Assembly: GCA_007115705.1 (NCBI GenBank)
Contig: QXEO01000464.1
Coordinates: forward strand, 6,382,852 to 6,446,851
Source: Dactylis glomerata
Lineage: Eukaryota > Streptophyta > Magnoliopsida > Poales > Poaceae
Length of the DNA stretch: 64,000 nt
Reading direction: 5' to 3'
The notes under the pieces are model-generated. The model worked only from the letters and a program-made list of their open reading frames with translations. It was not told the origin of the DNA and did not search any database. Positions 33,501 through 45,300 of this stretch are shown here, in pieces. The position numbers were made by a program, and so were the translations under genes. Position 1 is the stretch's first letter, and each line of letters starts with the position of its first letter.

Positions 33501-35327
33501 GCGAGGGGCAACGGGACCTTGTCTAGGAGGTAGAGGAAGGTGTTGGGCATCTTTCCTGCAAACAATGGCGGCCTTTTTATAGACGGGAGAGGGAGCACGG
33601 GGCGAGGGGATCTGCGGCCAGAGCGCGGCCTATGTCGGCTAAAGAAGGAGAGGGGCGGTCGGGGCTTTCGGTGGAGCGCTGTGGAGGGTTGCAGGCACTC
33701 GCTGGCGCGTTTGCGGGCAGCGGGGTGGTCGGGTGCAGAGGGGACACGCTAGGGCGGCGGCAGCGGGTTCCCGTGTCCAGGCCATGGTCGGGGCCAGAGC
33801 GAGCAAGGGGACAGAGGGGGATGGAGAGGGATGGCTGAGCACTGTGGGAAGGGCAAGGGTACGTCAGAGGTGCAGGGATGCACTGCACAAAATAGTGAGT
33901 TTGACCTTGTTGATTCTTGCCTGCCAACTGTTTGATCAAATGCTTGCAAGAAATAAAAATTCAAGTTTTTGAAATTTTCAAATTGGGTTGGTCACTATAT
34001 TGGATAGGGAGTCTAAAACAATTTTTGTTAGGTAGAAATATGATGTTTTGCAAAAATCTTATTTCAATTTTGAAGTATGGTCTCTGTTTCAGATTCAAAC
34101 TTTGTCAGATGTTTGAGTGGGGTTCTGATTTGAGTTTTTGTTGGAAATCCTTTGGTTGAGTTAGTATGTGATCTGGTCAAGCTCAACTAACTGATCACAC
34201 CCTGAGTTGAGTTGCAGATTTCTTATTCTAAGGGTCCAAAGTAGGGTAGTCAATAACATTTTCTAGATCACAATTTTCTTCTCTTTTCTTTATTCCTTTT
34301 ATTCCTGGTTTCTTTTGGTCTTTGTGGTTCTTCTCTAATGCTTCTGTTGGTTAAGTTTGAATTAACTGAACATTGCACAACAAATTAAAACCCACATGAA
34401 ATCATAGAACAACATGTATTTAAAATACTATGTATGCATGCAATAATAGATAAAAGGTTTTATCTTGGCCCAAAAGTGTTGGTTTTCTTGGAGATGAGAG
34501 GGAGTTGGGAAATGACCTCTTATTTGAATTCAAACTTTGGTAGAGTATTAAATAGAGTTCCAAGTTGATTTTTGTTTCAAACTTTATTGTATTTGATTCT
34601 TTGTAACTTGTTCTTAGTGGTGGTGGAGAGATGCATGATGGTATAGTTCAAAGATTTCTTAATATAGAAGGGCAAAGTGGTGTAGGCAATAATATTTTGA
34701 AGATAGCTTTTCTTATCTTTCTGATTTAGGGTTTTGTGTTTCTTCTCATTTCTTTATGTTTTCTTCCTGGTTGCATGGGATTGGATGACTTGGTTTATTG
34801 GAACTATGTTTCCCGAATGGATTTGGCCTGCACTTATGCAAGATTTAAATATGTAGAAAAACTAATTTGAGTAAATCATTTAAGAAGCATAGGTCTTATT
34901 TTGGTCTTCAAGTTTGGCTAAGAAATCAGGGAAGGTTTTCAAAGGTTTTGAAAAATAAGTTTTCAAAATGTTGATTCCAATAGTTTTGGAAATGTCAACT
35001 TGAGAAATGAAAAATAGTAATTTTTGAAATGAGATATTTTTATTCTCCTCTTTTGAAAACAAAGATAGGTTTCTTGAGAATAAAGGTTTTACCTCTATTC
35101 CCAATATTTCCTTTCTAAACGATTAAAAATTTGGACTCAAAGGATTTGTTTTAAAACCCTTCTCATACTCTTTTTATTTGAAGCATGGGAGCAAATGCTC
35201 AAATTCACAAGTTTTAAAATACAAGAAATTAATCTTGTAGTTAAAATAAAAGTTTTTGTTGGCTCCAAAATTTGGTATTTTAATAAATTCCATTTATTTC
35301 TATTTTCCAAAAACTTAGGTTGTTACA
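30567..35327 (-). repeat. Large LTR-like insert (4761 bp), probable solo LTR
   Basis: Begins TGTGACACCCCC and ends GTTGTTACA, with a 5-bp duplication CCTAG. No gag or pol, no internal primer site and no internal copy of the termini, so it reads as one very long LTR rather than a full element. Minus orientation is inferred from a TATA box (CTATAAAAAGGCC on the minus strand, near 33571-33583) followed by a GC-rich, gene-like leader. Internal features are a 46-bp tandem repeat (31784-31890) and a stem-loop near its right-sense end (30605-30653). Grass LARD elements with 4-5 kb LTRs are a possible source; the family is not established. Confidence 0.75.
31784..31890. repeat. 46-bp tandem repeat, about 2.3 copies
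   Basis: Copies start at 31784, 31830 and 31876 (partial). The shared core is CCTTGGGNAAGGTTGCCC followed by a CCAAGGTTT word, which itself is partly palindromic. Confidence 0.8.
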
Positions 35328-35900
35328 CCTAGGGTTTCTCCGCTGCGCCGCCTATATAAACTCTTGCCCGGCTACCGCCGCACACACCTGAAACCGATCT
35401 AGGGTTTTGCCACCTCTCGCTGCTTGCGCCGCCTCCGTAGTCTACTTCATCCCGAGCGTCGGCGTGCACCGGCGAACGGGAGAGCAGGTCTCCGGAACCA
35501 CTCGCCTTTGCGATCCTGTACGGGAGAGGGCGAATTAGGTTTTTGGGAAGCGCTCTGCGCGACTGCTCAAGCTCTTCATCACGGGTCGTCTTCCTTCCAA
35601 GTCGGGCGGTGTAGCCTACCGCCGTCTTCATCGCCGTCTGCATCGACCGGCCTTCTCCAACGTTGTCATTAACAACGTTACTGCAACGACTACATCTACA
35701 AACGAGCGGTACGAGCGGTCTACTGCAGTTTATCTGTTCATCATGTTCTGCGAGTACATATTTTGCTACTACTTGTTTTCGTTCATCTTGCTGTTTAGTA
35801 CATCTAGTATGTTCGAGTTACTTGTGGTAGTAGCTGCTGTTGTCATGCTTAATATTCTGGAATTAATAATGGAAATTGTACCTAATTTTCCAACAGTTGG

Positions 35901-37040
35901 AAGGTTCAGCATGACTTCGCAGGAGGACGAGGATGACGGGATCTCGGGTGGCGACACAGCGGCAAGCCCTAAGTCCGCCGCCAAAGACTTCCCTGCAACA
36001 ATCCACGACTGTAGGCATGGCGCACATCTTCAGATCAATCCTCTACCCGCTGGAGGGGCATCCGCACCACCTCAATCTGCCACCCAAGGTTGCTTCAAGA
36101 TCTTTGTCGAATCCTGCTCCGCGCCGACAACGAGAGGCCGATTCGTCGAGCGGTGGTGCCGGAGGACCTCTGCTTTGAGGGATTCCTGCTAGCTACAACA
36201 ACCCACATCGTAGTACTAATTGTTCCAAGATATTATGCTTTATTTGGTTACAAAATTACTCCCCGAAAATGCTGCAAAAAATATAGTTGCACTCTATTGT
36301 AGCAAAAACATGACTGCAAAAATGCAGACTGACTTGATACTGGTTGCTCTCTAGATAATTTTGAAAAGACGGAGAGTTTGCATATGCATGTGTGGTAAAA
36401 TTAAAATGTACATGTGCAAGTTAAAGCAGCTGTGCATTCAGTGAGCTACCAATGTGTGCCCTTGTATGCTATACTTTAAAGTTACATAGCCCTAGCACCT
36501 CATAGCTTCCGGCTGGCTTTACTTGCCACAAGAGATAAAAGATTGAGCATCTCTTTCCCTCTGCAGCCGAACTTGGTCCATCAATGCCAAGACGCAACAA
36601 CAGCATTAGATGACCAGACCCAAAACTGCTGCTGCACTAGGTCATACGTTATGAAGTACTCGTTCGAAACCCTAGCTCCTGCTCACCGGGCATGCACCGT
36701 AACCAGTAGCATACAGGCATGGCAGATTGTGGGCAGAGTTGCATACGATTTCGTCTGTTTGCTTCTCTCTTTCTCTCTACTGCAGGCAAGAGCACAGAAA
36801 GCAAGCAGAGAGGCAAGTCGGAGCACCATTGCGTCGTCCATCATTTATTTGACCATGGCCGGAGTAGTACCATAGTATCATCCTAGCTAGCTGGCCGGTT
36901 GATGAATGCGGGCTGGCGTGAGCTTGGTAACACATCCACACGAACACGCCTAGCTACCTGCACGGCTACTGGCCGGAGCAATTAACCATGCCGACCATCT
37001 TCCTTTGTTTTACTCGGCCGTAAAAACTCGGCAGTTGGAT
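35901..37040. other. Sequence right of the copia insertion; small ORF only
   Basis: An open frame at 35911-36192 (93 codons, starting MTSQEDEDDGISGGD) directly follows the target duplication and is GC-rich up to about 36190. It may be the 5' coding part of the element or gene into which the copia inserted, but I recognise no domain. From 36200 to 37040 I see no gene. Confidence 0.3.
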
Positions 37041-37181
37041 TATAAAGCCCTATGCACCCTTCTCTTCCGAACCCTCCAGCTCTCTCCCCTCAGCTTTTGT
37101 CTCTCCAGAGAACATGTACAGCGCCACGGCCCGATCCTCCCCCTCCCCATCCTCTCCCTGCCTCTCTCGATCGATCTCTAT

Positions 37182-37248
<67 letters not shown>

Positions 37249-37260
37249 GTGCTCATCTCG
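37041..37260 (+). promoter_or_regulatory. Candidate gene promoter with TATA box and CT-repeat leader
   Basis: TATAAA at 37041-37046 (GGATTATAAAGCCC) is followed about 30 bp later by a pyrimidine-rich start region, then a long CT dinucleotide run (about 37183-37244). This is typical of plant 5' leaders. An acceptor-like TGCTTGCAG at about 37282-37290 follows. It could serve the gene whose exons begin near 42.4 kb; no transcript evidence links them. Confidence 0.4.
37183..37244 (+). repeat. CT/GA microsatellite
   Basis: About thirty CT units with one CCC interruption at the right. The Ser-Leu and Arg-Glu open frames over it are repeat artefacts. Confidence 0.95.
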
Positions 37261-39299
37261 ATCATCCTTTGTTCTTGCGTGTGCTTGCAGATCCTTGAGT
37301 GGGTGGAGAAGAGAAGAAGCATAGTTGATTGAGACCAAGCCGAGTTGGACCTCCGGCCAGCACAACCCACGACCAGGTGCGTCACAGACCATCACGGTTG
37401 GCCAGTTTCGCTTTCGGTTTTGGGCCATCTTCTTGCTCTTGTTTCCAATTTTTATACTCCGTACTTGAGTTCCGATAAGGAGAGACACGAAAGAAATGCC
37501 TAGGCAGCCACGTGCGGCCGCGACAAAAGAAACTCCTGCAGCAGGCTGAATGGCGGCCGTGAGGTCGCCATGGCCGCCGGGAATGGACGCGTTGCAGGCC
37601 GGCCACCAACTGGGAGAGCAGATTCATCTCCTCCGTCCTATGTACGCCCCGCAAGCTAGCTCATGGAGTAGATCCGATATATATATATCTGCCTGTCAAC
37701 GTACCGTACTACGCCCCCCTTCATCAAGTCTGTACTAGTTTTTTTGAAACATAACTTGGATGCCAAACGAGTGTTTCCTTTGTGTGGCTAGTAAAATACG
37801 CCCCCCTTCATCAACAAGTCTGTACTGTTGTTACAACCGACTACAAGGAGAAGATCGTATCTTCTCTAACAAAATCATCTCAACAAGAAAACGCCTAGAA
37901 AAATATGTAGGCTAGTTTTTATTTCAGACCACCGTACCCAAGCAACTGTTTCCACTTAGCACGACCTCTCTAACACCCTGGTCGGGAACCTAGCTTATTT
38001 CTCTTAACTCCATGTACAAGAAAGTTTTTTCTATTCGTTTTGGATCCTAAGCAGGGTCTTATAGCTATGGTCTTGCTTACCTAGCATGCATGATATGCGT
38101 TTAGCTAAGAGGAAAAAAATAGCTACCTTTGCTGAGCAAGTTTCTACCGTTTGTTGGCTAGAGAATGTTCGCCTTCTTGCCTAGATGGGCATAGCGAGCA
38201 GCAGGAGCGGATCTGCATGTATCTTTGGGGGTGCACACTGCACAGGACACTGGTAGAAAATATTTTCTTTGCAAATTAGCAATTTTTTTTACCATATGTG
38301 TTGTGTGCACCTCTAAAAAGATGATTTTTATCTAATGTGGCACCCCTATGCACCGCTGGCAAGCAGGACATCCAAACATGCTACTACTCATTCCGTAGCC
38401 AGCATACTTTGTCCAGGCTATTTCTGTTGTTGCATGCACATGATATAATTAGATTCTGGTGTACAGTAGCTAGTGGGGCAGCTTACTTGGATGCATGCTT
38501 AATAATTTTAGGATTTTGATAAACAATAGTGTCAATTGTTTATTTTTTTCAGCAGCTGTCGAGTCTCTTGTGTGATCGATTTGTAGCTTTACCACGTCAG
38601 GAATAATGAAACCTAGTCTTGTGTTTTTTTTCTTTTGAAACGGATGTACTCTAGGTTTCATTTAGTCAAACATTTGAAGGGGAACTGAGAAAAAGAGTAA
38701 TGCTGCTTTCTTTAAAGCAGGGCAATTTTATTACTTTTCCTCTAAAAAAATCTCAGAAAGAGCAGCCATGATTTTTCTTGTCTAGTTTGCAAGGTCAGTG
38801 TTATATGTAGTTCTTCTTAGAGTGCTCAGACGCCTTAGACGTGTTTTGTGCTGGTAACCCTTACACTCCTGCGGATTTTTTTTATCAGATAGAACTCGTG
38901 AAATTTAAATAATTCATTATTCCTTGTAAATTCAGTATTTTGGCATTTAGATTTTGGAGTGCTTTTTTTTACTTGCATTTTTTTTGTGCCGGTTCATTAT
39001 CTAGAACATGTTACAATTTGGTATACTGGATTTTACAAGAGTTTGATCATGTAAACGAGGAAAAACGACACTGTAATTTTAGTTTTAAAATCACAGCAAA
39101 TTGCATTTTCCTTCTATCTTTATCCATAAATAGTTACAGTTCATTGCACTAGATTTCACAAGTTCTAGAATTTGTACAAACAACAGTGTAATTTCTGTTT
39201 GGTTCATGTAGAATGGTTCTTTTGTACGCCCGAACGTGTTCATGTGGCCCTTTTATATATTCCTATCTACTAAATTAATGCAACATAAAAGGAGGAAGG
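37261..39299. other. Genic flank or intron-like DNA, no firm gene
   Basis: GC-rich until about 37650, then AT-rich. A possible first exon (ATG at 37550, MAAVRSPWPPGMDALQAG, donor-like CCTAT/GTACG at 37648) is noted, but its reading phase does not fit the 42.4-kb exon. A 25-30 bp near-repeat (CGCCCCCCTTCATCA...AGTCTGTACT) occurs at about 37712 and 37798. Confidence 0.35.
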
Positions 39300-39423
39300 A
39301 GTACAAAACCCCATTTTAATATTGTGGATGGTTCCTTCATGGAGGCAGATGGGACGGCAGGAGCTGGTATAATCTTGAGATCACATGATGGGGAAATTAT
39401 CATCTGCGCATGCAGATTTCAAA
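39300..39423 (+). pseudogene. RNase H-like (RVT_3) ORF, 5' part
   Basis: Encodes STKPHFNIVDGSFMEADG, then AGAGIILRSHDGEIIICACRF, the first strands of the plant RNase H-like domain found in LINE ORF2 C-termini and related genes. It continues in frame at 40617 once the insert 39424-40613 and one copy of its 3-bp duplication are removed. Confidence 0.8.
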
Positions 39424-40613
39424 GAGCATCTCTAGCGGAGCCGGTAAACCGTCGACCCGTAAACCGTGAGTAGAGGGCACCGTTCTCGCGAGAACAGGTT
39501 GCGAGCAGCACGGCGCAGATCAGAACCCTTATAATTAAACTGTAAATTTTTAAAAACCCTTTGCGAGAGACTTTGCAACAATTTTTCATCATTCATCACA
39601 CACATCCGTCGATATTTACAAAGTTATGCTACAATATTCTGATTCTAGCCAACCCTGGGGTAACCAAACCCTGCTGCACTGATTTTCACCAAAATTTGGC
39701 CCTAAGATGAACTCACCGGGGCCTACGGGGGTGGTGGAGGGCGGTGACGGCGGAAGCCTAATCATCGTCAAGGTTGATGATCTCCTTCTTGAGGCGGTGA
39801 GTGGCCGCCTCCACTTGCCACTCCTCGTGATCCCGGATGAGGACGACGTCGATGCGCGCCTCCAGCGCCGCCCGCTACCGAGCCGCCTCGGCATCCGTCT
39901 CTAAGAGATGCCGCACGAGCTCAAAGGCGTGCCGCTCGGCCTCATCGTCGTCGGCGATGAAGTCCTCCGGGCCAAAGACCCATTGCACCATCTCCGCCTC
40001 CGGCTCCTTCACCTCCACCATCTCCTCCCATTCAACATCGTCCTCAAAGGAAGGAGAACGATCTCACCGCCGCGAGGACAAGCTCGCCGCCATGAGGACA
40101 GGCTCGCCTCCCAGCCGCCCGCATAGGGAAGCAGCGATCGCGTCGGACGGAGGCCGTGGTTCGTCCACTTCCGGGCGGTGCGCTTCTTCACGCCCACGGA
40201 GCGGGCGTGCTTCTTGTGCTCCTCGTCTGATGGGGAGCCGCCGTCGGACGAGCTCCCGCGGTGCGACAAGGAACTGCCGCCGGAGGACGAGCCGCCACGG
40301 TAGTAGCTGCCTCGCCTCCACATGACGTTGGGAATCGGCACCGATAGCAACGGGAATTGCTCTCCAGAGTTGGGTAGCTGCGCGGCGGTGGAGAGGTAGA
40401 GGGAGTGGTTCGGCGGTGGAGGGACTAGGGTTTTGACCCGTATAGTCAACCCTTACCGCTACTTCGCGGCTCCATGAGAACGGTCTGCGTAAAAAAGTTT
40501 ATGGACTGGGCCGCGAGTACATGCTCTGATTGGTGCTAATAAATTTGCAAACCCGTAAACTCACCGGAATAATACCGATTTGAGGGTACTCATGGGCTCC
40601 ACTAGAGATGCTC
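39424..40613. mobile_element. PIF/Harbinger- or Tourist-type element, 1190 bp
   Basis: Terminal inverted repeats GAGCATCTCTAG(C/T)GGAG... are seen at both ends. The flanking 3-bp duplication is AAA (39421-39423) and TAA (40614-40616), one mismatch from the TAA/TTA that PIF/Harbinger prefers. It splits an RNase H-like ORF exactly in frame. No transposase; the interior carries gene-like GC-rich sequence on the minus strand (39760-40450). Confidence 0.8.
39760..40450 (-). pseudogene. Captured gene-like ORF inside the Harbinger-type element
   Basis: The minus strand contains protein-like segments in more than one frame. At the 5' side there is a Ser/Gly/Arg-rich start (MWRRGSYYRGGSSSGGSS, from about 40323). 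Further on there is an acidic helical segment (EAEMVQWVFGPEDFIADD, then EAERHAFELVRHLLETDAEA, and VEAATHRLKKEIINLDDD ending in TAG near 39762), with one in-frame TAG within it near 39880. Frame changes between them mean it is no longer intact. I do not recognise a named family. It may be a captured host gene fragment or the element's own degenerate ORF. Confidence 0.5.
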
Positions 40614-40616
40614 TAA

Positions 40617-40834
40617 AGCAGTGCAATTCGGCGCTGGAAGCTGAACTATATATTGGCCCTCGGGAAGGTGTGGCTCTCTCACTTGGGTCTAGCCAGAATC
40701 AGTTTATTATTGGGACGTACAGCACTGAAGTAGTGGGAATGCTGGGCACAAATCTGCCTGACTTTTCGGTTTTGGGACACGTTGTGGAAGAAACCAAAAC
40801 CTTGCTGCGGTCTGATAGAGTGGTGGGGCACTAG
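40617..40834 (+). pseudogene. RNase H-like (RVT_3) ORF, 3' part
   Basis: Reads KQCNSALEAELY, EGVALSLGSSQNQFIIGTYS, then TEVVGML and VEETKTLLRSDRVVGH before a TAG at 40832. The family usually has a TDS with catalytic Asp where this has TYS, so catalysis is probably lost. It forms one domain with 39300-39423. Confidence 0.8.
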
Positions 40835-40924
40835 AGATTTCAGAATGTAGCTAGTCGTGTCTTAAGCTGGTTATGGTAGAATAAATGATCTTACTGATGT
40901 ATGGTCTGGGTTAGGGCCAGAACA

Positions 40925-41700
40925 TGTTCTTTTTTTGAACAGGGGTAAAATCTTTGCCCTAATCAATTAAGTAAGAAGAAGTTAACAAGAATGTAAAGGT
41001 GCCAAAATATAAGACTACTCTTTCGTTCAAATCACCCAAGCGCTTAGCACCCGCTAACACCCACAACTGGGCTTCTCTCTTAATGTTTTCAAATACAGCA
41101 AAAGAAGGAGAAAACTTGTTACGGAAGACTCTTGCATTCCGTTCATTCCAAAACTCACAAATGACGAGTAAAGAGATAGAGGCAAGGGGTTTGTGATAAG
41201 GGGACTGCCCCTCTACCAAGAGCGGCCACCATTCCTTGATAGATAAACCCACCCATTGCCTAGGATGCAAGCCAATGAGACCTAGCAACTCCTTGATAAG
41301 CTCACAAATCCGAATGATGAATCAGCAATTAACAAAAAAAGGTGATCATTTGATTCCAAACTTTGCTTGCACAAAGGGCATAGACCACAATTAGGCCATC
41401 CTCTCACTTATAGCCGATCATCTGTCTAAAGTCTACCTTGATAAACAAGCCAAGTGTGATTTCTAACCTTCGGTGGCGCCCAAGCCTTCCAAATAATGAT
41501 GTCCATGCTCGATTGCACAAGCCCAAAGAACTGCAACTTATAAGCCAAGGCCGTGGATATTGGCCATTGGTAGTTAACTTCCAACGAATGGAGTCCTCCA
41601 CCTCGTCAATCAAAGTCACGCTTTGGAGAAGGATCCAAAGATCAATGAATTGAGTTAGGTGCTCAAGATTGAAGTTTTGGACAACATGTTCTAGATTCCC
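40925..41700 (-). mobile_element. LINE 3' end: ORF2 zinc-finger tail and 3' UTR
   Basis: 5'-truncated non-LTR element. The minus strand encodes the C-terminus of LINE ORF2: TLIDEVEDSIRWKLTTNGQY, IWKAWAPPKVRNHTWL, CGLCPLC followed by ESNDHLF (zf-RVT), then an open frame 41288-40959 with CEFWNERNARVFRNKF and REAQLWVLAGAKRLGDL. Several frame changes occur between 41619 and 41288. The 3' end is marked by an A-run on the minus strand (T-run at 40930-40937). It lies opposite in strand to the RNase H-like ORF, so they are separate. Confidence 0.85.
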
Positions 41701-42380
41701 TTAATATAATACAATCCCTTTTCCCCAATAAAAAACATATAAGTCAAAAAACCAATAGCCAAACATGCACCAAATGGGCAGTAACTCGAGAATAGAACAC
41801 CTTTTAGCTACTTCGCTCCGGGGTTCCAGTGGTAGTCCTTTGATGCATGTGTTGGGTAACTACTGGATAAAAAAATGACAGTTAGCTAATTAAAAATTAG
41901 TCATATGCTAATTAGAGGCTCCTTTCAATTGTGCTAATTGTAGTGCGCACAGTAAAACTAATAGCATGTGTTTAATTATTTAATCATGCTAATTGCTAGT
42001 GTAAACTTTAACTAGTACTATCTTTGTTTCAAAATGTAGGTATTTTTTATCTTTCTAAAAAGGGTTACATTTTGAAACGGAGGAAATATTATTTTGCATG
42101 CTTCAGTCTTCTGGTATGCACACATAAGTTAGACAGTTGGCTAATTTCAGTGTCAGGCATGTTTACAAGTTAGGGCTTATATCTGTATTTGTATACGCAT
42201 TCATGCTTGTGTAAAGTTACCGTCGGTTATCTATGGATAGCTAGTCACTAAAAAATGTTCTAATATATTACGTGGACTATTTTTATTGTCTTTTTTTTAA
42301 ACGGGGACTATTTTTAATGCCATTCTCTGCCTTGCTGTGAGTCCATGACTATAATTGTTTACGTGCATGTACTCTTCCAG
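41701..42380. other. AT-rich non-coding stretch with a small MITE
   Basis: No gene. At about 42018-42090 a 70-bp hairpin-like unit (CTTTGTTTCAAAATGTA ... TACATTTTGAAACGGAGG) has the look of a minimal Stowaway MITE. Confidence 0.5.
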
Positions 42381-45300
42381 CATGTGAGGATAGTCAGAAG
42401 GTCAGGACCAAGGCTACTAAGAGGGAGATCATTAACACTTTAACAAAGGTATGCCGCCGTTCTTTTGTTCACGAATAACTGGTCCTACGTATAGTATGAC
42501 TTTTCTGATGTGACCATGCATATGCATTTTATACAATATTTGCTTGTCTTTCCCTATTGTTACGAGATACATAATCGTTGCATGTTGTAAATAAAATATT
42601 TCAGACAATTCCCACAGCCAAGTTGCAAGCAGCACAGCGCCCCTCCATCTGTAGCCAGACGCCTCTCAATCAGACATGGTGCTTTATATTTCTCTACACT
42701 TTCCTTCATCTTCTTGTTCATTGATCATATTATCTCATGCTAGTAGCTTAATGCTGCCGCCTTAATTTGTTGCTGACCTTAATTAATGCAGGTAGAGCCG
42801 ACGCGCCGGTCCTTTCGGGTAGGGGACTATTTCCTCAACAAAGCAGTGGAGATGCAAAATAGGAACAAGCAGAAGGCAGTGACGGAGCCGGGGGGAAGCA
42901 GGCAGGTACGTAAGTTTACTGGTATATTATTGTACTCTTGGTAGTCCACCTAGCACTGCCGTCGGAGTACTATATATGTTCCCTTTGTCATTTATAGTAT
43001 ATATAGTAGTACATACAAATACAAACTTTTAGTTCCATATAATTTAGCTGTCACATATAGATTTTTGGCGGCAACTCAAATTAATGATACCATTTCAGTT
43101 TTTCTTTCAATTTCGGATATATATTTGAACCCATATAGAGTTTGTTCCTTCTGGAAAAACAATTTCTGGAAGATGTTTGTTTTTAGTTCTGTGAGTTAGA
43201 ATGTACTTTTCGTACAAAGTCCACTCACTTGTGATGTTGTTTAGCTATTTTTTTAGTTCGTAGTAGTAATAGCTTTTTAGCTTTTTTATGTTAAAGTCAT
43301 ATATATAGTACAGAGTTGTTAATCTCCTTTAATGCTCAGTTCCGGATATTTGTATGCAAACTAGTGTATTTTGCCATACAGTTTTTCTATCCATACCAGC
43401 TAATTGCTGGCGTAAAACTATACTGACCCATCTCTCGAGAAAAAACATATTTTTTTTACATGTATCCGTTGTTTTTTGTACGCATCTTTCTATACATATC
43501 ACTAAATTAATATTCGCTGTTGAGGCCACCGTTGCTTTTATGCTCCTACAAATAATAGATTCACTAAGGATGATGATCGATGCAATGACTAATCTAATGT
43601 TGTATATATGCAGGACGTGGTTGGTGCAATTATCAGATCCTATTGGTTTGACTATGATGCGGATAAAGATTTTGCTCAAGGGAGTATGAAGGTCGAACTT
43701 GGTACTGGTATGAGGTTTAAAACTCCTGTCACGGTGGTCATCTTAGGAGGGACAGAAGAACATGGAAAGATTGGAGCCAGAATTGTTGAGGAAACACAGA
43801 AGATTTCGGATTTTTCTTCTTGTGTGGTACATGCTCATTTTAGCGCTTACTGTGAGAGTATCATGCAGCACATCGTGGTATACGACCAATTCACTTGCCG
43901 CTTCGACTTCAAGGAAGATGCTAGTAAGAGACGACGTCATTTCTTTCAAGAAGAATACCAGCTGACAGCCTTGTGGACAAAGAAGATTAGGTACGCGTAA
44001 TATGTTTGGATTGTAGATATCCTACTACTAGTACTAGAATTAGTAATTAGGTATAGATTTATGAGGTCTGTACGTAACTAATGCTATGCATGATTGGTTG
44101 ATTGGTTGTAGGTCACTCATTAAACTTCTGGATCATGCGCGATTGGAATCAGTGACACACGGTGGTCTTGCCGATAGACGTAGCTATGTCCTTTCTGCGA
44201 ACACCCTTAAGCTCATTGATGTGGCACGTAAGATAGATGGGTACTCTAAGGAAAAGGACGTGAGAGACCTCAGGAGTTTCCTATATGAGGATCCCTATTT
44301 CGGTGGCTTGCCAGGGTCGTCGAAATATGAGTGGTACAGTCTTGGCATACTTCTCCGTTCCAACCGTGTGACAAGGTAAGATTCACAGTGCATCTGGTCT
44401 GATCTCCTAGTTACTGATCTAGTCTAGTACTAAGTAGGGACATTATCTGTTCTATATACATACTCCACTCCACTCATGCATGCATGCATACCAGTACTAG
44501 TACTACTAGGTTCCTACGTGGGATGTAGTAGTTCTGGATTCTCTGATATCTAAATATATATAAGATGTTTTGGTAGGCTAAAATATCCTCCCAAAACATC
44601 TTATAGTCTGTAACATAGGCTAAGTATATATACATGCTTCCTTAATTTTAACTTGTACTAGTACTCCTAGATAGATTTAAGTATCTAACAAGTAGTACTA
44701 GTACTCGATCTTGTTTCTCTGATTTGTACAAGTACAAGTATGCTTCCCTAATTTCAACCTGTACTATTTGAGTACTGCTAGTACCACCACTAGATTTAAG
44801 TAGTACCCACTCCCTCCCCACACCTTTTCTCTGAGTAGTATAGTAGCAGTGTACTAGACTCAAGGAGCTACTACTACTACTACTCCTAAACCCTAAACCC
44901 AATACTACAGGTTTAATTAATTAATTATTATCAACAAGTAGTATTACTACTCAATTAGTACTAACTCCATCCTAAGGAATAAGGCGTCCTCGTTTTACGT
45001 GTTTTTTCTTTGATAAAAATTTACTCTAAATATACTCCCTCCGTCCCGGTGTATAGGTCCTGCGCGTATTCCTAGATCGTCATTTTGAAAAATATAATCT
45101 AAATTTTATAATATAAAAATTATACCATTAAAAAGTACATTGTTTGAAGTTTCTAGTGATATATATTTTATAGTATATAACTTGTATTATATTGGTCAAA
45201 ATGATAACCTAGAGATACGCGCAGGACCTATACACCGGGACAGAGGGAGTATAAAGAATGTTGGTATAAAATTAGCATCATTAAAAAGTATGTTTCGATA

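Larger units (their letters stand above)
24525..35895 (+). mobile_element. Ty1/copia retrotransposon, complete, with nested insert
   Basis: Flanked by a perfect target duplication GTTGG (24520-24524 and 35896-35900). 5' LTR 24525-25567, gag-pol ORF 25607-29536, 3' untranslated region, purine-rich tract just before 30079, 3' LTR 30079-35895 split by a 4761-bp element. LTR termini are TGTTG...CAACA. By eye the LTRs differ at roughly 20 positions in about 1040 bp, pointing to insertion well under a few million years ago; this count is approximate. All copia domains are in the expected order. Confidence 0.95.
30079..35895 (+). repeat. 3' LTR of the copia element, split by a nested LTR
   Basis: LTR sequence 30079-30566 plus 35333-35895, about 1051 bp without the insert. 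CCTAG is present on both sides of the insert (30562-30566, 35328-35332). The TATA box (35353-35360) and transcript-start region lie just downstream of the insertion. Confidence 0.93.

Noticed and set aside
33362..33972. Cluster of GC-rich ORFs on both strands
   Set aside because: They overlap in all frames, show no domain, and fall in the GC-rich leader of the long LTR; composition explains them.
36543..36875. 110-codon ORF starting MSISFPLQPNL
   Set aside because: No domain, no splice or codon pattern suggesting a gene, and an ordinary chance ORF for this composition.
37050..37488. Long overlapping ORFs rich in Ser-Leu and Arg-Glu on both strands
   Set aside because: They are translations of the CT/GA microsatellite in several frames.
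37550..37648. First exon of the 42-kb gene (MAAVRSPWPPGM...)
   Set aside because: The donor is plausible but the phase does not match the 42381 exon and no linking exon was found; kept only as a remark.
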